64,000 bases of DNA, taken from Oscillatoria princeps RMCB-10. GTDB taxonomy: Bacteria; Cyanobacteriota; Cyanobacteriia; Cyanobacteriales; Oscillatoriaceae. This document shows positions 18,901 through 26,534 of this stretch, piece after piece. The DNA is taken from positions 293,185-357,184 of the forward strand of contig JAHHHT010000004.1 of NCBI GenBank assembly GCA_019359235.1, written 5' to 3'. The notes beneath the pieces are model-generated. The model searched no databases. It was not told where the DNA came from and saw only the letters and a program-made list of their open reading frames with translations. A program made the position numbers and the translations under genes. Positions within the stretch are counted from its first letter, which is position 1. Each line of letters starts with the position of its first letter.

Positions 18901-18924
18901 GGTCGGGGAAACAGTTTGGGTCAT
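15898..18924 (-). CDS. Type I secretion ABC exporter with cyclic-nucleotide-binding-like and C39-like domains
   Basis: A 1008-residue fused permease/ATPase. Residues about 10-130 resemble a cyclic-nucleotide-binding/CRP sensor domain, and 130-290 form a low-complexity linker. Residues 300-420 are a C39-like domain without the catalytic residues: where bacteriocin peptidases have Cys-Gly the protein has APT before ACFEML, and the usual His is replaced (QESFAILYS). It is therefore probably a substrate-docking domain as in HlyB. Residues 430-700 hold the membrane helices. The ATPase has Walker A GQSGSGKST (802-810), signature LSGGQ (906), Walker B ILILDE (926) and H-loop His 962. It is coupled to the HlyD gene, and the likely cargo is the nearby RTX protein. 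HetC-type exporters are related. Confidence 0.9.
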   Translation of the reverse strand: MTQTVSPTEIRDFLAQTAPFDRLGVQALEAIAGKCQLLRYRTGQPLFEREKMPVMAAIIYEGQARVLGYDQRSQMPVSLKLAGPGEILGWASLVRGVPGETAIASKEAIAITLPAADFLECLDTQPNFGQAFRERADLSEVFELLSAELQRRADGTANLKETVLRVLPEVKVLNLPPGKLDIAKLDPNWLWLVSSGPLGDLPVGSRLFLDEPERSLSVPGKRGARLLGLQLSTLEANRQEETGNGQSAPPAESVGESPPAVTQFQENGRSGGLAVIDAPARVPEPPPEPDAAPVKFPFVRGKGQIGAPTACFEMLSKYMGATFRRDIIRRVLDNQLKTKGQISLQTCGAVVEMMGIRAQLVQVPTEAVGRLKAPALVPWQESFAILYSISEREIVMAVPERGIIRKPPGDFAEAWGEVAQVLLLQPPRGEPKEKFGLSWFVPVIIKYRGVLTQVFVASFFVQLFGLANPIITQVIIDKVLVQRSIETLDVLGAFMLGMALFEALLTSLRTYLFVDTTNRIDLSLGTEVIDHLLRLPLTYFDNRRVGELAGRMNELDKIRQFLTGTALTVVLDAIFSVIYIVVMFIYSWVLSLVALATVPLFAILTLLVSPIVRGQLRRRAERYADTESYLVEVLSGIQTVKAQNIELQSRWKWLDRYARYVSAGFKSVLTSSTASSVSGFLQKLSGLMLLWAGAYLVLKNEMTLGQLIAFRIIAGYVTSPLLRLVQLWQNFQETALSIERLSDILDSPQEADEDNRTNIPLPEVKGAVAFDGVSFRFTQSGPLQLANVNLEFPVGTFVGIVGQSGSGKSTLMKLLQRLYEPLSGRIKIDGYDISKVELYSLRRQIGMVLQDTLLFNGTVQENISLHNPEASTEEIIEAAKVAVAHDFVMGLPNGYNTLVGERGSSLSGGQRQRIAIARTVLQKPKILILDEATSALDYKSERQVSENLGATFKGTTVFFITHRLSTVRSADAIIMMDQGSVVEQGTHDELMALKGLYYCLYQQQESQL

Positions 18925-19370
18925 ACGGGAAGTGCTGAACCTGCTAATCTAAAATAGAGCGTCGCACATCAAAAGGGTGAAACTTGGCAATTGGGCAGAG
19001 CGTGGGCTCAACCCCACCCCCTAATCCCCTCCCCGCTCGCGGGGAGGGGGGACAAGAGGGGGTTTGAGCGATCAGTGCTTTCAAGTTTCAGTTCTCCGGG
19101 CGCAACTCCTCTCATAGCTCTGTTCCGATGGTAACTGCAAGTAATGTTATATTGCGCACTTTGCCGCTTTATAACGCGCTTTAAAGCTAGAGGGGAGATG
19201 TGGCACTGCTGCCAAGGTGCGGTAAAATAGGCTGCACGCCAGCCCCCCTATCACACGCCTGCATGTGAGGGCGGCGTGAGCGCCAGTTGGCAAATCTATT
19301 GTAGCTCACATTTGTGATAGCCAGCCCGCCCGCTTTCCGCCCCTCTCCCCAGCCCAAGAGCCAGTTTCCC
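18925..19370. other. Gene-free stretch with two inverted repeats
   Basis: This is the gap between the PPIase gene and the ABC exporter. It holds a G/C palindrome, CCCCTCCCCGC and its inverted copy with a two-base loop (19026-19049), of a dispersed type also seen near 30360. It also holds a larger interrupted inverted repeat: CTATCACA (19248-19255) pairs with TGTGATAG (19313-19320), and ATGTGAG (19263-19269) pairs with CTCACAT (19305-19311). No coding region was recognised. Confidence 0.6.
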
Positions 19371-20141
19371 TCAGGCAGACGTCGGGGAGGCTGACCACAG
19401 GGACTGCAGCGTCTTGACTTTCTGGATTTCTTTTTTGATCCAGTCTTCAAACATTTCATCAATCAGCTGACGCCGCATCGCTTCATCCAGCCGGGCTGGC
19501 ATGTATTTTTCCAGCCGGATAATCACCATCCACTCTGCCAGCGCTCGCGGTGGCCACAGCTGGCCCGGCTGGCTGACAGAAAGCAGTTTGGCAATGGCTG
19601 GGTGCGGCTGAGAGAGGGGCACCGGCCCTAACAAACCGCCGGTGCGGGCTTCTGGCCCCTGAGAGTATTCCTTGGCCAACTCAGCAAAGGACTGTTCGCC
19701 TTCTTGAATGCGAAAATAAATCTCGTTGGCTAGCCCAAGGTCTTGGGTGCGAATTAGGGAGTACACTACTTGGTCTAAGCTGCCCTTGCGAGTCATAAAG
19801 TAGGATTCTACTTTGGCCCCCCAAGTCGCTGCCTTGAATTTTTCTAGCAAAACTGGCCGCACAGCCAGTTCCTCCACCTGCGCTTGGGTCATGCCCTGGC
19901 TTTTCAGCCACGCCTCCCGCGCTTGGGGGGTTGTCAGCTGCAGCTGCTGGCAAATCCGCTCCACCGCTGCTTGACGCTCCTCGTCGCTGCAGGTAATGTC
20001 GGCTGTGGCTCCATCAACGATAATGCCCCGCAAAAATTGGGGCATCAGCTGGTAGCGACTCAACAGCGCGGGGATTTCGTGTCCTTGGATGACTCTATTG
20101 CCTACTTGGAAAAGTTCTGTCATGACTTCGGATTGACCCAT
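19371..20141 (-). CDS. Peptidylprolyl isomerase, PpiC/SurA type
   Basis: A 256-residue protein with a SurA-like alpha-helical N-terminal part and a PpiC parvulin domain at about 130-225 (IRTQDLGLANEIYFRIQEGEQSFAELAKEYSQGPEARTGG in pieces; GLLGPVPLSQPHP). It has no signal peptide, so it is probably cytoplasmic. Cyanobacterial type I secretion operons often carry such a protein just before the ABC and HlyD genes, as here, so it may keep the cargo export-competent. The start is uncertain: the first ATG has GAGGAG only one base upstream, and an ATG six codons in is further away. The RTX protein gene lies upstream on the same strand. Confidence 0.85.
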   Translation of the reverse strand: MGQSEVMTELFQVGNRVIQGHEIPALLSRYQLMPQFLRGIIVDGATADITCSDEERQAAVERICQQLQLTTPQAREAWLKSQGMTQAQVEELAVRPVLLEKFKAATWGAKVESYFMTRKGSLDQVVYSLIRTQDLGLANEIYFRIQEGEQSFAELAKEYSQGPEARTGGLLGPVPLSQPHPAIAKLLSVSQPGQLWPPRALAEWMVIIRLEKYMPARLDEAMRRQLIDEMFEDWIKKEIQKVKTLQSLWSASPTSA

Positions 20142-20511
20142 TCTCCTCAGGTTTACTCGGGGATCTGCTGCGGCTCACTCTCTTGTGTTTTGATTGCCGG
20201 TATTATAGCGATTTTGGTTTTTGGATTTTTTATTTGGGATTGGCAACCTACTGGTTAAAACTATGATAAGATAGACGTTCAGATTTTTGCCAGCCGTAAA
20301 AATACTGAGTAATCAAACGTATTTTATATTTTTACCTCTTCGGGGGTGCCAGCCTTCAGAGGTTTCAGGGGTTGGGAAGAGGTTTGGCGGGAAGGCAGTT
20401 TCAGGGACAGCCGGCTCTGTGCCACCACGCCACCGCGCCACGGTGCCGGGAAAGACAAAATAATGTTAATGCTAGAAGTGCCTCGGCGCGGATTCAAGGA
20501 AAGCACGATCT
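20142..20511. other. Divergent intergenic region
   Basis: The 370 bases between the leftward PPIase gene and the rightward gene at 20512 must hold promoters for both. AT-rich stretches are present (near 20215-20240 and 20300-20335) but no pair of consensus boxes stands out. No coding region was recognised. Confidence 0.5.
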
Positions 20512-21435
20512 ATGCGAATTCTCTTCACTATTGCCCATTTTTTCAACCCCCAAGGTGGCGGACGCCACGCTTCCCAACGAAAAGACCCACAGCCACGCAT
20601 CCAAGCTTTGACCGCCTGCGTTAGTGCGCTGCACCAGTTATTTGGCAAATCGCAGTGCGTGCTTGACATTGCCCAGCGCCAAGCCTTGCCGGCCAACCAG
20701 TCTCAAGCACACGATATTGATGTTGTTGTGTGCACTACCTCTGACTTTCATCTTCTGTCTCAGGTTCCGCTGCCGCCCCAGTTCTACACTCACCATGCTA
20801 CCAGCGCCGAGCCGATGCTGCTGGGCTTTGAGTGTCAGGCTGTGCTCGCAGACGGCTTGGGCAAGTATGATTACTACTGCTTTCTAGAAGACGACCTGTG
20901 CTTACACGATCCGTGGTTTTTTGTCAAGTTAAACTGGTTTACCCAAATCACGGGGGATGGCAACCTGCTGCAGCCGAATCGCTATGAGGTGTCAGCTGCC
21001 GGCGCTGTCCGCAAAGTTTATATTGATGGGGACATAGCCCCACGGGCGACAGCCAGATTTCAGAACGTGGGGGAGCAGCCCGAACTGAACGGCAAGATCA
21101 TGGGAACGCCGGTGCCTTTCCGCCGCCCTCTCAATCCCCACTCTGGCTGCTACTTTCTCAACGCCAACCAGATGGCCTACTGGGCGAAGCAGCCCTATTT
21201 TTTAGACCGGGATACCAGCTTCATTGGCCCGCTGGAAAGTGCGGCCACGCTAGGGGTGATGCGGACTTTCAGAATTTACAAGCCGGCACCCCCCCAGGCG
21301 GCGTTTCTGGAGATTGAGCACGCCGGCACGGGGTTTTTGGGCCTGATAGGGGGGCAAGTGGGCCTGTCACCGGCCTTGCAGGCGCAGATGGGCGGGGCGA
21401 ATGGGGGAGATAACAGTTCATTAATCATTTTGTAA
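20512..21435 (+). CDS. Uncharacterised GT-A-like protein
   Basis: A 307-residue soluble protein that I cannot assign to a named family. Features suggest a GT-A fold glycosyltransferase: an N-terminal strand MRILFTIAHFF, a DIDVVVCTTSDFHLL strand near residue 70, and YYCFLEDDLCLHDPWFF, where EDD at 126-128 sits where DxD-type metal sites occur. LNPHSGCYFLNANQMAYW near residue 217 resembles acceptor-side regions. AGGA lies 13 bases upstream of the ATG. It is isolated, reading opposite to the exporter operon and convergent with the RTX gene. A sugar-transfer role is inference. Confidence 0.6.
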   Translation: MRILFTIAHFFNPQGGGRHASQRKDPQPRIQALTACVSALHQLFGKSQCVLDIAQRQALPANQSQAHDIDVVVCTTSDFHLLSQVPLPPQFYTHHATSAEPMLLGFECQAVLADGLGKYDYYCFLEDDLCLHDPWFFVKLNWFTQITGDGNLLQPNRYEVSAAGAVRKVYIDGDIAPRATARFQNVGEQPELNGKIMGTPVPFRRPLNPHSGCYFLNANQMAYWAKQPYFLDRDTSFIGPLESAATLGVMRTFRIYKPAPPQAAFLEIEHAGTGFLGLIGGQVGLSPALQAQMGGANGGDNSSLIIL

Positions 21436-21585
21436 AAAGTTTCTACCTGTGACGCCTTTGTGCCCCGCCTGAGGCTGGAAATGAGGGGGACAGTGTAAAG
21501 GGTTGGGGAATGGGGGCTGTCAGCACGAAAAGAAAGTGTGTGGCAGGATGCGAGCAGCTGTTATGCTTTTAATCTGCTTATGATA

Positions 21586-21681
21586 TATAGCGTTTTTCAC
21601 ATTAGTGAGGTACTGAGAAACCCGGTTTCTTTAAGAAACCGGGTTTCTGGGGCGTACTTCATCCAACTGAAAACCGCTATA
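21586..21681. repeat. TATAGCG-ended palindromic repeat with AGAAACC core
   Basis: A well-preserved 96-bp copy. The ends are TATAGCGTTTTTCAC and CTGAAAACCGCTATA, with a GTAC block on each side of the hairpin AGAAACCCGGTTTCT/AGAAACCGGGTTTCT. It has the same length and arrangement as the copy at 53129-53224. Confidence 0.85.
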
Positions 21682-21766
21682 AATGATGCAGCGCTACAAA
21701 AGTGCCCAAAAATTCTGTGATATAGCAATAGACAGTCAGTTTAGGACAGTGGGATACTGAGTATAG

Positions 21767-21832
21767 GCGTAGGGCAGGCGTCTCGCCTGCCCTTAAAATC
21801 TCGCTTGACAGGCGAGACACCTGTCCTACGTC
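21767..21832. repeat. GGCAGGCG hairpin repeat
   Basis: Two inverted blocks, GTAGGGCAGGCGTCTCGCC and GGCGAGACACCTGTCCTAC, face each other. This belongs to the dispersed 'CAGGCG TCTCGCCTG' family also seen near 27800, 55430, 58995, 60083 and 60310. Confidence 0.65.
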
Positions 21833-21854
21833 CGCGCCCTAAGTGGCTAATGCT

Positions 21855-22000
21855 AACCCAAGTTGCTACTTGCCAGTGAGTCAGGTGAGATCCCCCCCTA
21901 GCCCCCCCTTAAAAAGGGGGGGGACATTCTCAAAGCCCCCCTTTTTAAGGGGGGTTTGGGGGGATCTAGATGCTTAGACTTGTAGGTGGCAACTTGGGTT
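21855..22000. mobile_element. MITE-like element with 17-bp terminal inverted repeats and a 6-bp target duplication
   Basis: A 146-bp non-coding element. The left end is AACCCAAGTTGCTACTT and the right end is AGGTGGCAACTTGGGTT, inverted with 15 of 17 matches. It is flanked on both sides by the direct repeat AATGCT (21849-21854 and 22001-22006), the expected footprint of transposition. The interior is a palindrome of GATCCCCCC and TTAAAAAGGGGGG blocks. It encodes no transposase, so it would depend on one elsewhere. Confidence 0.75.
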
Positions 22001-22031
22001 AATGCTATAGCAGTATTCACTCAGGGAACGG

Positions 22032-22112
22032 ACAGTAGGTCGGAGGGAACGCCTGTCCTACGCCTTTTCTTAGGACAGTAGGTCGGAGGGAACGCCTGTC
22101 CTACGCCTTTTT
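22032..22112. repeat. 43-bp direct repeat, two copies
   Basis: The block starting ACAGTAGGTCGGAGGG and ending CTGTCCTACGCCTTTT occurs at 22032 and again at 22075. Each copy contains its own short hairpin (GACAG/CTGTC). It lies downstream of the RTX gene terminator. Confidence 0.75.
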
Positions 22113-22243
22113 CCCTAGGCCACTGATGTCCGCGCCCCATATGACTGCTGCTATAGTTAGCGATGCGATAACGATTTATAACGCAAATTAAGTGTGTAAC
22201 AGCTTAGAGGGGGGCGTGCCGGTGGCCGGTCACAGCTGACAGC

Positions 22244-22270
22244 AAAAAGCCAGGGAGGGATCTCCCTGGC
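22244..22270 (-). terminator. Intrinsic terminator of the RTX gene
   Basis: On the minus strand a perfect 9-bp stem, GCCAGGGAG with CTCCCTGGC and a 4-base loop, is followed directly by TTTTT. It starts about 58 bases after the RTX stop codon and is the clearest Rho-independent terminator in the window. Confidence 0.85.
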
Positions 22271-22327
22271 CTCATGTTATGTGGCTGTGAGTTCAATCAG
22301 AGCCATTCAACGTCGCGCTCAGCTCAA

Positions 22328-24238
22328 TTAAAAGAGCACGATGTCGCCAGCGGCCATAGAGCCGGTATTAAGCGTGAAGAGTAGTGTGCCCGCCACCTGG
22401 TCAGCAGTGTTACTGTCATACCGCACCTCTCGGCTATTAGGATTGAACAGTATGACAGCCGCAGTCGTTGCGCTGGTAGCAAAAGTCGCTGTTGTTGATT
22501 GGAAGGCAACCGCACCGGGGAACAAGGAAGTGGTAAGGCCGGTAAACGCACTCTTCGCCAGGTATATCTTGTCAGTGCCGGTGACAAAATCAGTGATGCG
22601 TTCGCTGGCACTGCCGTCACTGAGACCAGTGTAATAGAAGCGGTCGGCCCCATCCCCGCCGGTGAGAGTGTCGGCACCGATCCCGCCAATCAGGCTGTCG
22701 CTGCCGGCACCGCCGGTTATGACGTCGTTACCGCTAACCGTACTGTTATTTTCCTCGCCATGCAGGTAGTCATCGCCGGAACCGCCGGTGAGGTTGTCGT
22801 TACCCTGGCCGCCAAATACGATGTTATTGCCGGCACCGGCGTTGATGGTGTCGTTCCCCGCAGCGCCTAGCAGGCTGTCATTGCCGGCACCGGCGCTAAT
22901 GTTGTCGTTCCCCTCACCGCCATTTACGGTGTTATTGCCCTCACCGGCGCTAAGACCGTCGTTACCCGCATTGCCAATCAGGTTGTCATTGCCGGCACCG
23001 CCTGTAAGAGCGTCGTTACCCGCACCGCCGGTGAGGACGTCGTTGCCATCACCGCCGTCGGCAACCATACGAGCCCCTGTAGCCGTATCCGTACTGTCAA
23101 AAGTTATTTTGTCATCGCCGGCACCGCCCCGCAAGGTGTCGTCCGCCTTGCCAAGCAAGCTGTCGTTGCCATCGCCACCGATGAGGGACTGCAGGCCCTT
23201 CCCTACTAAGGTGTCATTACCGGCACCCCCATCCATGTAGGTTCCTGAACTGCCCTGCGATCCTCCTGTTTGGGTATCAAACACTCCTCCTGTCGCGGTG
23301 TCTCCGCCTCCTGTCGTGGTATCATCAGCTGCTGTGCCCGCCACACCAACGAGAGAGTCATTGCCATCCCCACCGAGCAGGGTATCGGTCTGCTGGTCGG
23401 TCACCAGAATGTCATTGCCGGCAGCGCCATCTATAAGGCTTTGTCCGTCGGTTCTGGTGGCATCTATGCGGTCGTTGCCCTGGCCCCCGCTCACCGTAGC
23501 TTGCGTCGGAGCTGCCAGGGAGTCATCAACGCCGCCCGCTACAGTGTCATCTGAATTTACTATTATGATGTCATCGCCTTGATTCCCAAAAATCAAAAGC
23601 TGTTTTGCGTCCGCCCCACCGATGATAACGTCGTTGCCGCCGGCTGTGTCAATATCGCCAAGCAGGGTTTCGTTGTCTCCCGCACCAAAGATCGTGTCCG
23701 CACCGATGTCGCCGGACAAGTAGGTGCGCTCTGAATTTGCTGCTGCCCGTATCGTGTCGTTGCCTTTGCCGCCTCGCAGGGTGTCTTTGCTCCCGCCCCC
23801 TGCAATGCTGTCGTTTCCTGCGTTGCCAAAGAGGTAGTTGTTCGTGGCGGCGAGGACAGAGCTGACGGTATCCAGTCCAGGGAACAAGGAGCCTGATGTA
23901 TCTGTTTGTGTGGGAGTAGTGCCGGTCAGCGTGTCATCGCCATCCCCGCCAAGCATAGTGTCATTGCCGGCACTTGCTGCAGTCAATGAGTCGTTGCCGT
24001 CCTTTCCAAACAGCAGACTCGACCCCTTGGTACTGGTGAGGTTGTCATTGTCCTTACCGCCGTCCAGGGTGTCGTTTTGGCCTTGAGCGAGCAGCCGGTC
24101 GCCACCGGCGTTCCCGAAAAGTTCACTCTTTCCCCCAGAATAACTTTGGATCAGGTCAGCGCCACCCAGTCCCAGAACCGTATCTGCGGCGTCGAGCAGC
24201 TGAAGTACGTTGCTGTCATCGTTTAATATTCTCACCAT
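22328..24238 (-). CDS. RTX calcium-binding protein, type I secretion substrate
   Basis: A 636-residue acidic protein built almost entirely of RTX nonapeptides (GGxGxDxLx), for example GGAGNDALTGGAGNDNLIG, from about residue 25 to 535. These fold as calcium-filled beta-rolls after export. The last 110 residues (GADRFYYTGLSDGSASERIT... to AAGDIVLF) are the non-repetitive C-terminal secretion domain that type I exporters recognise. There is no N-terminal signal peptide, as expected. No catalytic domain is present, so it may be structural: a surface layer, sheath or matrix protein. It has its own terminator. The exporter operon lies about 2 kb downstream on the same strand. GAGGAG lies about 12 bases before the ATG. 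Confidence 0.93.
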   Translation of the reverse strand: MVRILNDDSNVLQLLDAADTVLGLGGADLIQSYSGGKSELFGNAGGDRLLAQGQNDTLDGGKDNDNLTSTKGSSLLFGKDGNDSLTAASAGNDTMLGGDGDDTLTGTTPTQTDTSGSLFPGLDTVSSVLAATNNYLFGNAGNDSIAGGGSKDTLRGGKGNDTIRAAANSERTYLSGDIGADTIFGAGDNETLLGDIDTAGGNDVIIGGADAKQLLIFGNQGDDIIIVNSDDTVAGGVDDSLAAPTQATVSGGQGNDRIDATRTDGQSLIDGAAGNDILVTDQQTDTLLGGDGNDSLVGVAGTAADDTTTGGGDTATGGVFDTQTGGSQGSSGTYMDGGAGNDTLVGKGLQSLIGGDGNDSLLGKADDTLRGGAGDDKITFDSTDTATGARMVADGGDGNDVLTGGAGNDALTGGAGNDNLIGNAGNDGLSAGEGNNTVNGGEGNDNISAGAGNDSLLGAAGNDTINAGAGNNIVFGGQGNDNLTGGSGDDYLHGEENNSTVSGNDVITGGAGSDSLIGGIGADTLTGGDGADRFYYTGLSDGSASERITDFVTGTDKIYLAKSAFTGLTTSLFPGAVAFQSTTATFATSATTAAVILFNPNSREVRYDSNTADQVAGTLLFTLNTGSMAAGDIVLF

Positions 24239-24636
24239 TTTCTGGTTTCACTCCTCTGTTGCGCGTCGTAGTCCTTGCCATCACTGCGAGTTCGGCTCAT
24301 GCCTGAACCCCTTGACGTTGAGTTGGCAGCGGTCTATTCTACCAGTCCGCAGCAAGTCTAGCCTAGATTGCAGGTCTGTGTCTAGCCTGTACGCCTTGAG
24401 AACTCTTCATGGCTTGCCTCCCTCACTGCTGGCCTCGCTCCGAACCTGTGCTGGCCAGTCCCCTGCCCTTGCCTCCCGGAATTCTCTCGCAGTCACCAGT
24501 CTATATAAAAATTAAACCTTGGCGGCACGGTTAGCTGTGCCGCTTTATACTGTGTCTTTAAAGGATTCTGTATCATTTCAGACACAATTCCCGCTTTCCG
24601 AGTTCCCCGGGGGGTGGGGGCGCGGCAGAAAAAAAG

Positions 24637-24663
24637 TTGACTCAACAGCCTTACTGGTATTAA
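24637..24663 (+). promoter_or_regulatory. Possible promoter of the CDP-sugar operon
   Basis: TTGACT (24637-24642) and TATTAA (24658-24663) are separated by 15 bases; a 17-base spacing would use TTAAAT instead. It lies 60 bases upstream of rfbF in the divergent gap between rfbF and the RTX gene. The -35 box is good, and the -10 is weak or off-spaced. Confidence 0.35.
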
Positions 24664-24724
24664 ATCACTAGGGGTGTGACAGCGCCAGCTCACCCCCTGA
24701 AGTGAACGGACTGTGCTGCTGCAG

Positions 24725-25495
24725 ATGCGAGTTGTTATTCTTGCCGGGGGGTTGGGCTCCCGCCTAGCCGAAGAAACCCAAGTCAAACCCAAGCCGATGG
24801 TGGAAATTGGCTCAAGGCCGATCCTTTGGCACATTATGAAGCACTACGCCCACTACGGCTTTCAGGAATTCTGCATTGCCTTGGGCTACAAGGGGGAAGT
24901 CATCAAGCGCTACTTCTTGGACTACCGCACCCTCAGTGGCAATCTGACGGTCAATCTGGCCACCGGCGACGTGCGGGTGTCCGGTCAGGAGTCAGACAGT
25001 TGGATTATACACCTAATCGATACGGGTGTCAATACCAACACGGGTGGCCGCGTCAAGCGTCTGCAACCCTGGCTGAAAGACGAGACGTTCATGCTGACTT
25101 ACGGTGACGGAGTAGCTAACGTTGACCTGCAGGATTTGCTGCGCTTTCACCGGTCGTGCGGGCGTCTGGCGACGGTGACGGCGGTGCGCCCACCGGCACG
25201 ATTCGGGGGTTTGGTGTTTGCCGGCGATTTGGTGGCTGAGTTCACGGAAAAGCCCCAAATTGGCGAAGGCTGGATCAATGGCGGGTTCCTGGTCTGCGAA
25301 CCGGCCATTTTCGACTGCCTGGAAGGAGATAATACCAGTTTGGAGGCGGATGTCTTGGAGCGGCTGGCGGCGGATGGCCAGTTGGCGGCTTACCGGCACG
25401 ACCGGTTCTGGCAGTGTATGGACACGCTGCGGGACGTGCGGCTTTTGGAAAGCCTGTGGCAAAGTGGCCACGCCCCTTGGAAGGTGTGGGACTGA
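24725..25495 (+). CDS. rfbF: Glucose-1-phosphate cytidylyltransferase
   Basis: RfbF makes CDP-glucose from glucose-1-phosphate and CTP, the entry to CDP-linked 6-deoxy and 3,6-dideoxy sugars. The 256-residue protein begins [18 protein letters not shown] and continues [19 protein letters not shown], both diagnostic of this family over RmlA or Gal[12 protein letters not shown] near residue 122 carries the metal-binding Asp. A GTG four codons earlier is in frame, but the ATG fits the family N-terminus better. No strong ribosome site is seen. It is the first gene of a plus-strand operon with a dehydratase-like SDR and a C-methyltransferase. Confidence 0.92.
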   Translation: MRVVILAGGLGSRLAEETQVKPKPMVEIGSRPILWHIMKHYAHYGFQEFCIALGYKGEVIKRYFLDYRTLSGNLTVNLATGDVRVSGQESDSWIIHLIDTGVNTNTGGRVKRLQPWLKDETFMLTYGDGVANVDLQDLLRFHRSCGRLATVTAVRPPARFGGLVFAGDLVAEFTEKPQIGEGWINGGFLVCEPAIFDCLEGDNTSLEADVLERLAADGQLAAYRHDRFWQCMDTLRDVRLLESLWQSGHAPWKVWD

Positions 25496-25544
25496 TGATC
25501 GGGCATGGCCCCATGCCCAATGCTCTAACATCTGGAATCAAATC

Positions 25545-26534
25545 ATGGTTGAGGACGATTATTTCTGGCAAGACCGGCCAACTCTGGTGACGGGTGCCAC
25601 CGGCTTGCTGGGGGGGTGGCTGGTGCGACACCTGCTTGACAGGGGTGCGGCTGTGGTGTGCTTGGTTCGCGACTGGGTGCCGCTCAGCGAGCTGGTGCGG
25701 GGGGGGCTGGTGGAGCGGGTGCCGGTGGTGCGCGGCGACATCTGCGATCTGGCGCTGCTGGAGCGCACAATAGGCGAGTACGAAATCGATACGGTCCTTC
25801 ACCTGGCCGCCCAGACGATTGTGGGCATCGCTAACCGCAATCCAGTTTCGACTTTTGAAGCCAACATTCGCGGCACTTGGTCGCTGCTGGAAGCGTGCCG
25901 GCGCAGCCCGTCGGTGCGGCAGATTCTGGTGGCGTCGTCGGATAAAGCCTACGGTGAAACCGGCGAGCTGCCCTACACTGAGGAGACGCAGCTGGTGGGG
26001 CGTCACCCCTACGATGTCAGCAAGTCTTGCGCGGATCTGATCGCGCAGTCCTATGCCGCCACTTACGGGTTGCCGGTGGCGGTTGTCCGCTGCGCCAATC
26101 TCTACGGCGGCGGCGATTTGAATTGGAACCGGCTGGTGCCGGGGACAGTCCGCTCGGTGCTGCGCAACCAGCAACCGGTGATTCGCTCTGATGGCCACTA
26201 CCTGCGCGACTACTTCTATGTTGAGGATGGGGCAGCCGCTTACACGCTGCTGGCCCAGCAGCTGGCCAAAAACCCCGACCTGCGCGGCCATGCGTTCAAT
26301 TTTTCTTGCGAGACCCCCGTGCCGGTGCTGGAACTGGTGGAGCGGATTCTCGCTATTATGGGATCTGACTTGCAGCCTGAGGTGCGCAATCAGGCGAGCA
26401 ACGAAATCCGCTGCCAGTACCTGAGTGCGGCCAAGGCGCGGCAGACGCTCAACTGGCGTCCCCTGTTCGCTCTGGAGGAAGGCTTGCAGCGCACTGTTGA
26501 CTGGTATCGGAAGTTTTTGGGAGTTTCTGGATGA
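25545..26534 (+). CDS. NAD-dependent SDR, CDP-glucose 4,6-dehydratase-like
   Basis: A 329-residue extended SDR. The Rossmann motif GATGLLGG is at 17-24. [27 protein letters not shown] near residues 85-112 is characteristic of GDP-mannose and CDP-glucose 4,6-dehydratases. YDVSK near residue 155 is the catalytic Y-x3-K, with SSDKAYG before it where dehydratases use a Ser/Asp/Lys-type set. By position after rfbF it should convert CDP-glucose to CDP-4-keto-6-deoxyglucose (RfbG). The frame stays open far upstream into rfbF, but this ATG lies just after the rfbF stop and gives the proper family start. Its stop overlaps the next start by four bases (ATGA). Confidence 0.85.
   Translation: MVEDDYFWQDRPTLVTGATGLLGGWLVRHLLDRGAAVVCLVRDWVPLSELVRGGLVERVPVVRGDICDLALLERTIGEYEIDTVLHLAAQTIVGIANRNPVSTFEANIRGTWSLLEACRRSPSVRQILVASSDKAYGETGELPYTEETQLVGRHPYDVSKSCADLIAQSYAATYGLPVAVVRCANLYGGGDLNWNRLVPGTVRSVLRNQQPVIRSDGHYLRDYFYVEDGAAAYTLLAQQLAKNPDLRGHAFNFSCETPVPVLELVERILAIMGSDLQPEVRNQASNEIRCQYLSAAKARQTLNWRPLFALEEGLQRTVDWYRKFLGVSG

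Noticed and set aside
19305..19320. CRP/NtcA binding site
   Set aside because: The half sites are TCACA-TT-TGTGA, the reverse arrangement of the CRP consensus TGTGA-N6-TCACA.
22341..24086. Several plus-strand frames inside the RTX gene
   Set aside because: They arise from the repetitive GC-rich RTX codons and give Ala/Pro/Ser-rich low-complexity products.
24522..24543. Hairpin GCGGCAC/GTGCCGC as a terminator
   Set aside because: The following TTTATAC is not a proper T-run and no gene ends just before it; it lies between two divergent genes.
25218..25544. Upstream extension of the CDP-glucose dehydratase-like protein
   Set aside because: It would overlap rfbF over about 280 bases in another frame and adds residues not like the family; the ATG at 25545 fits.
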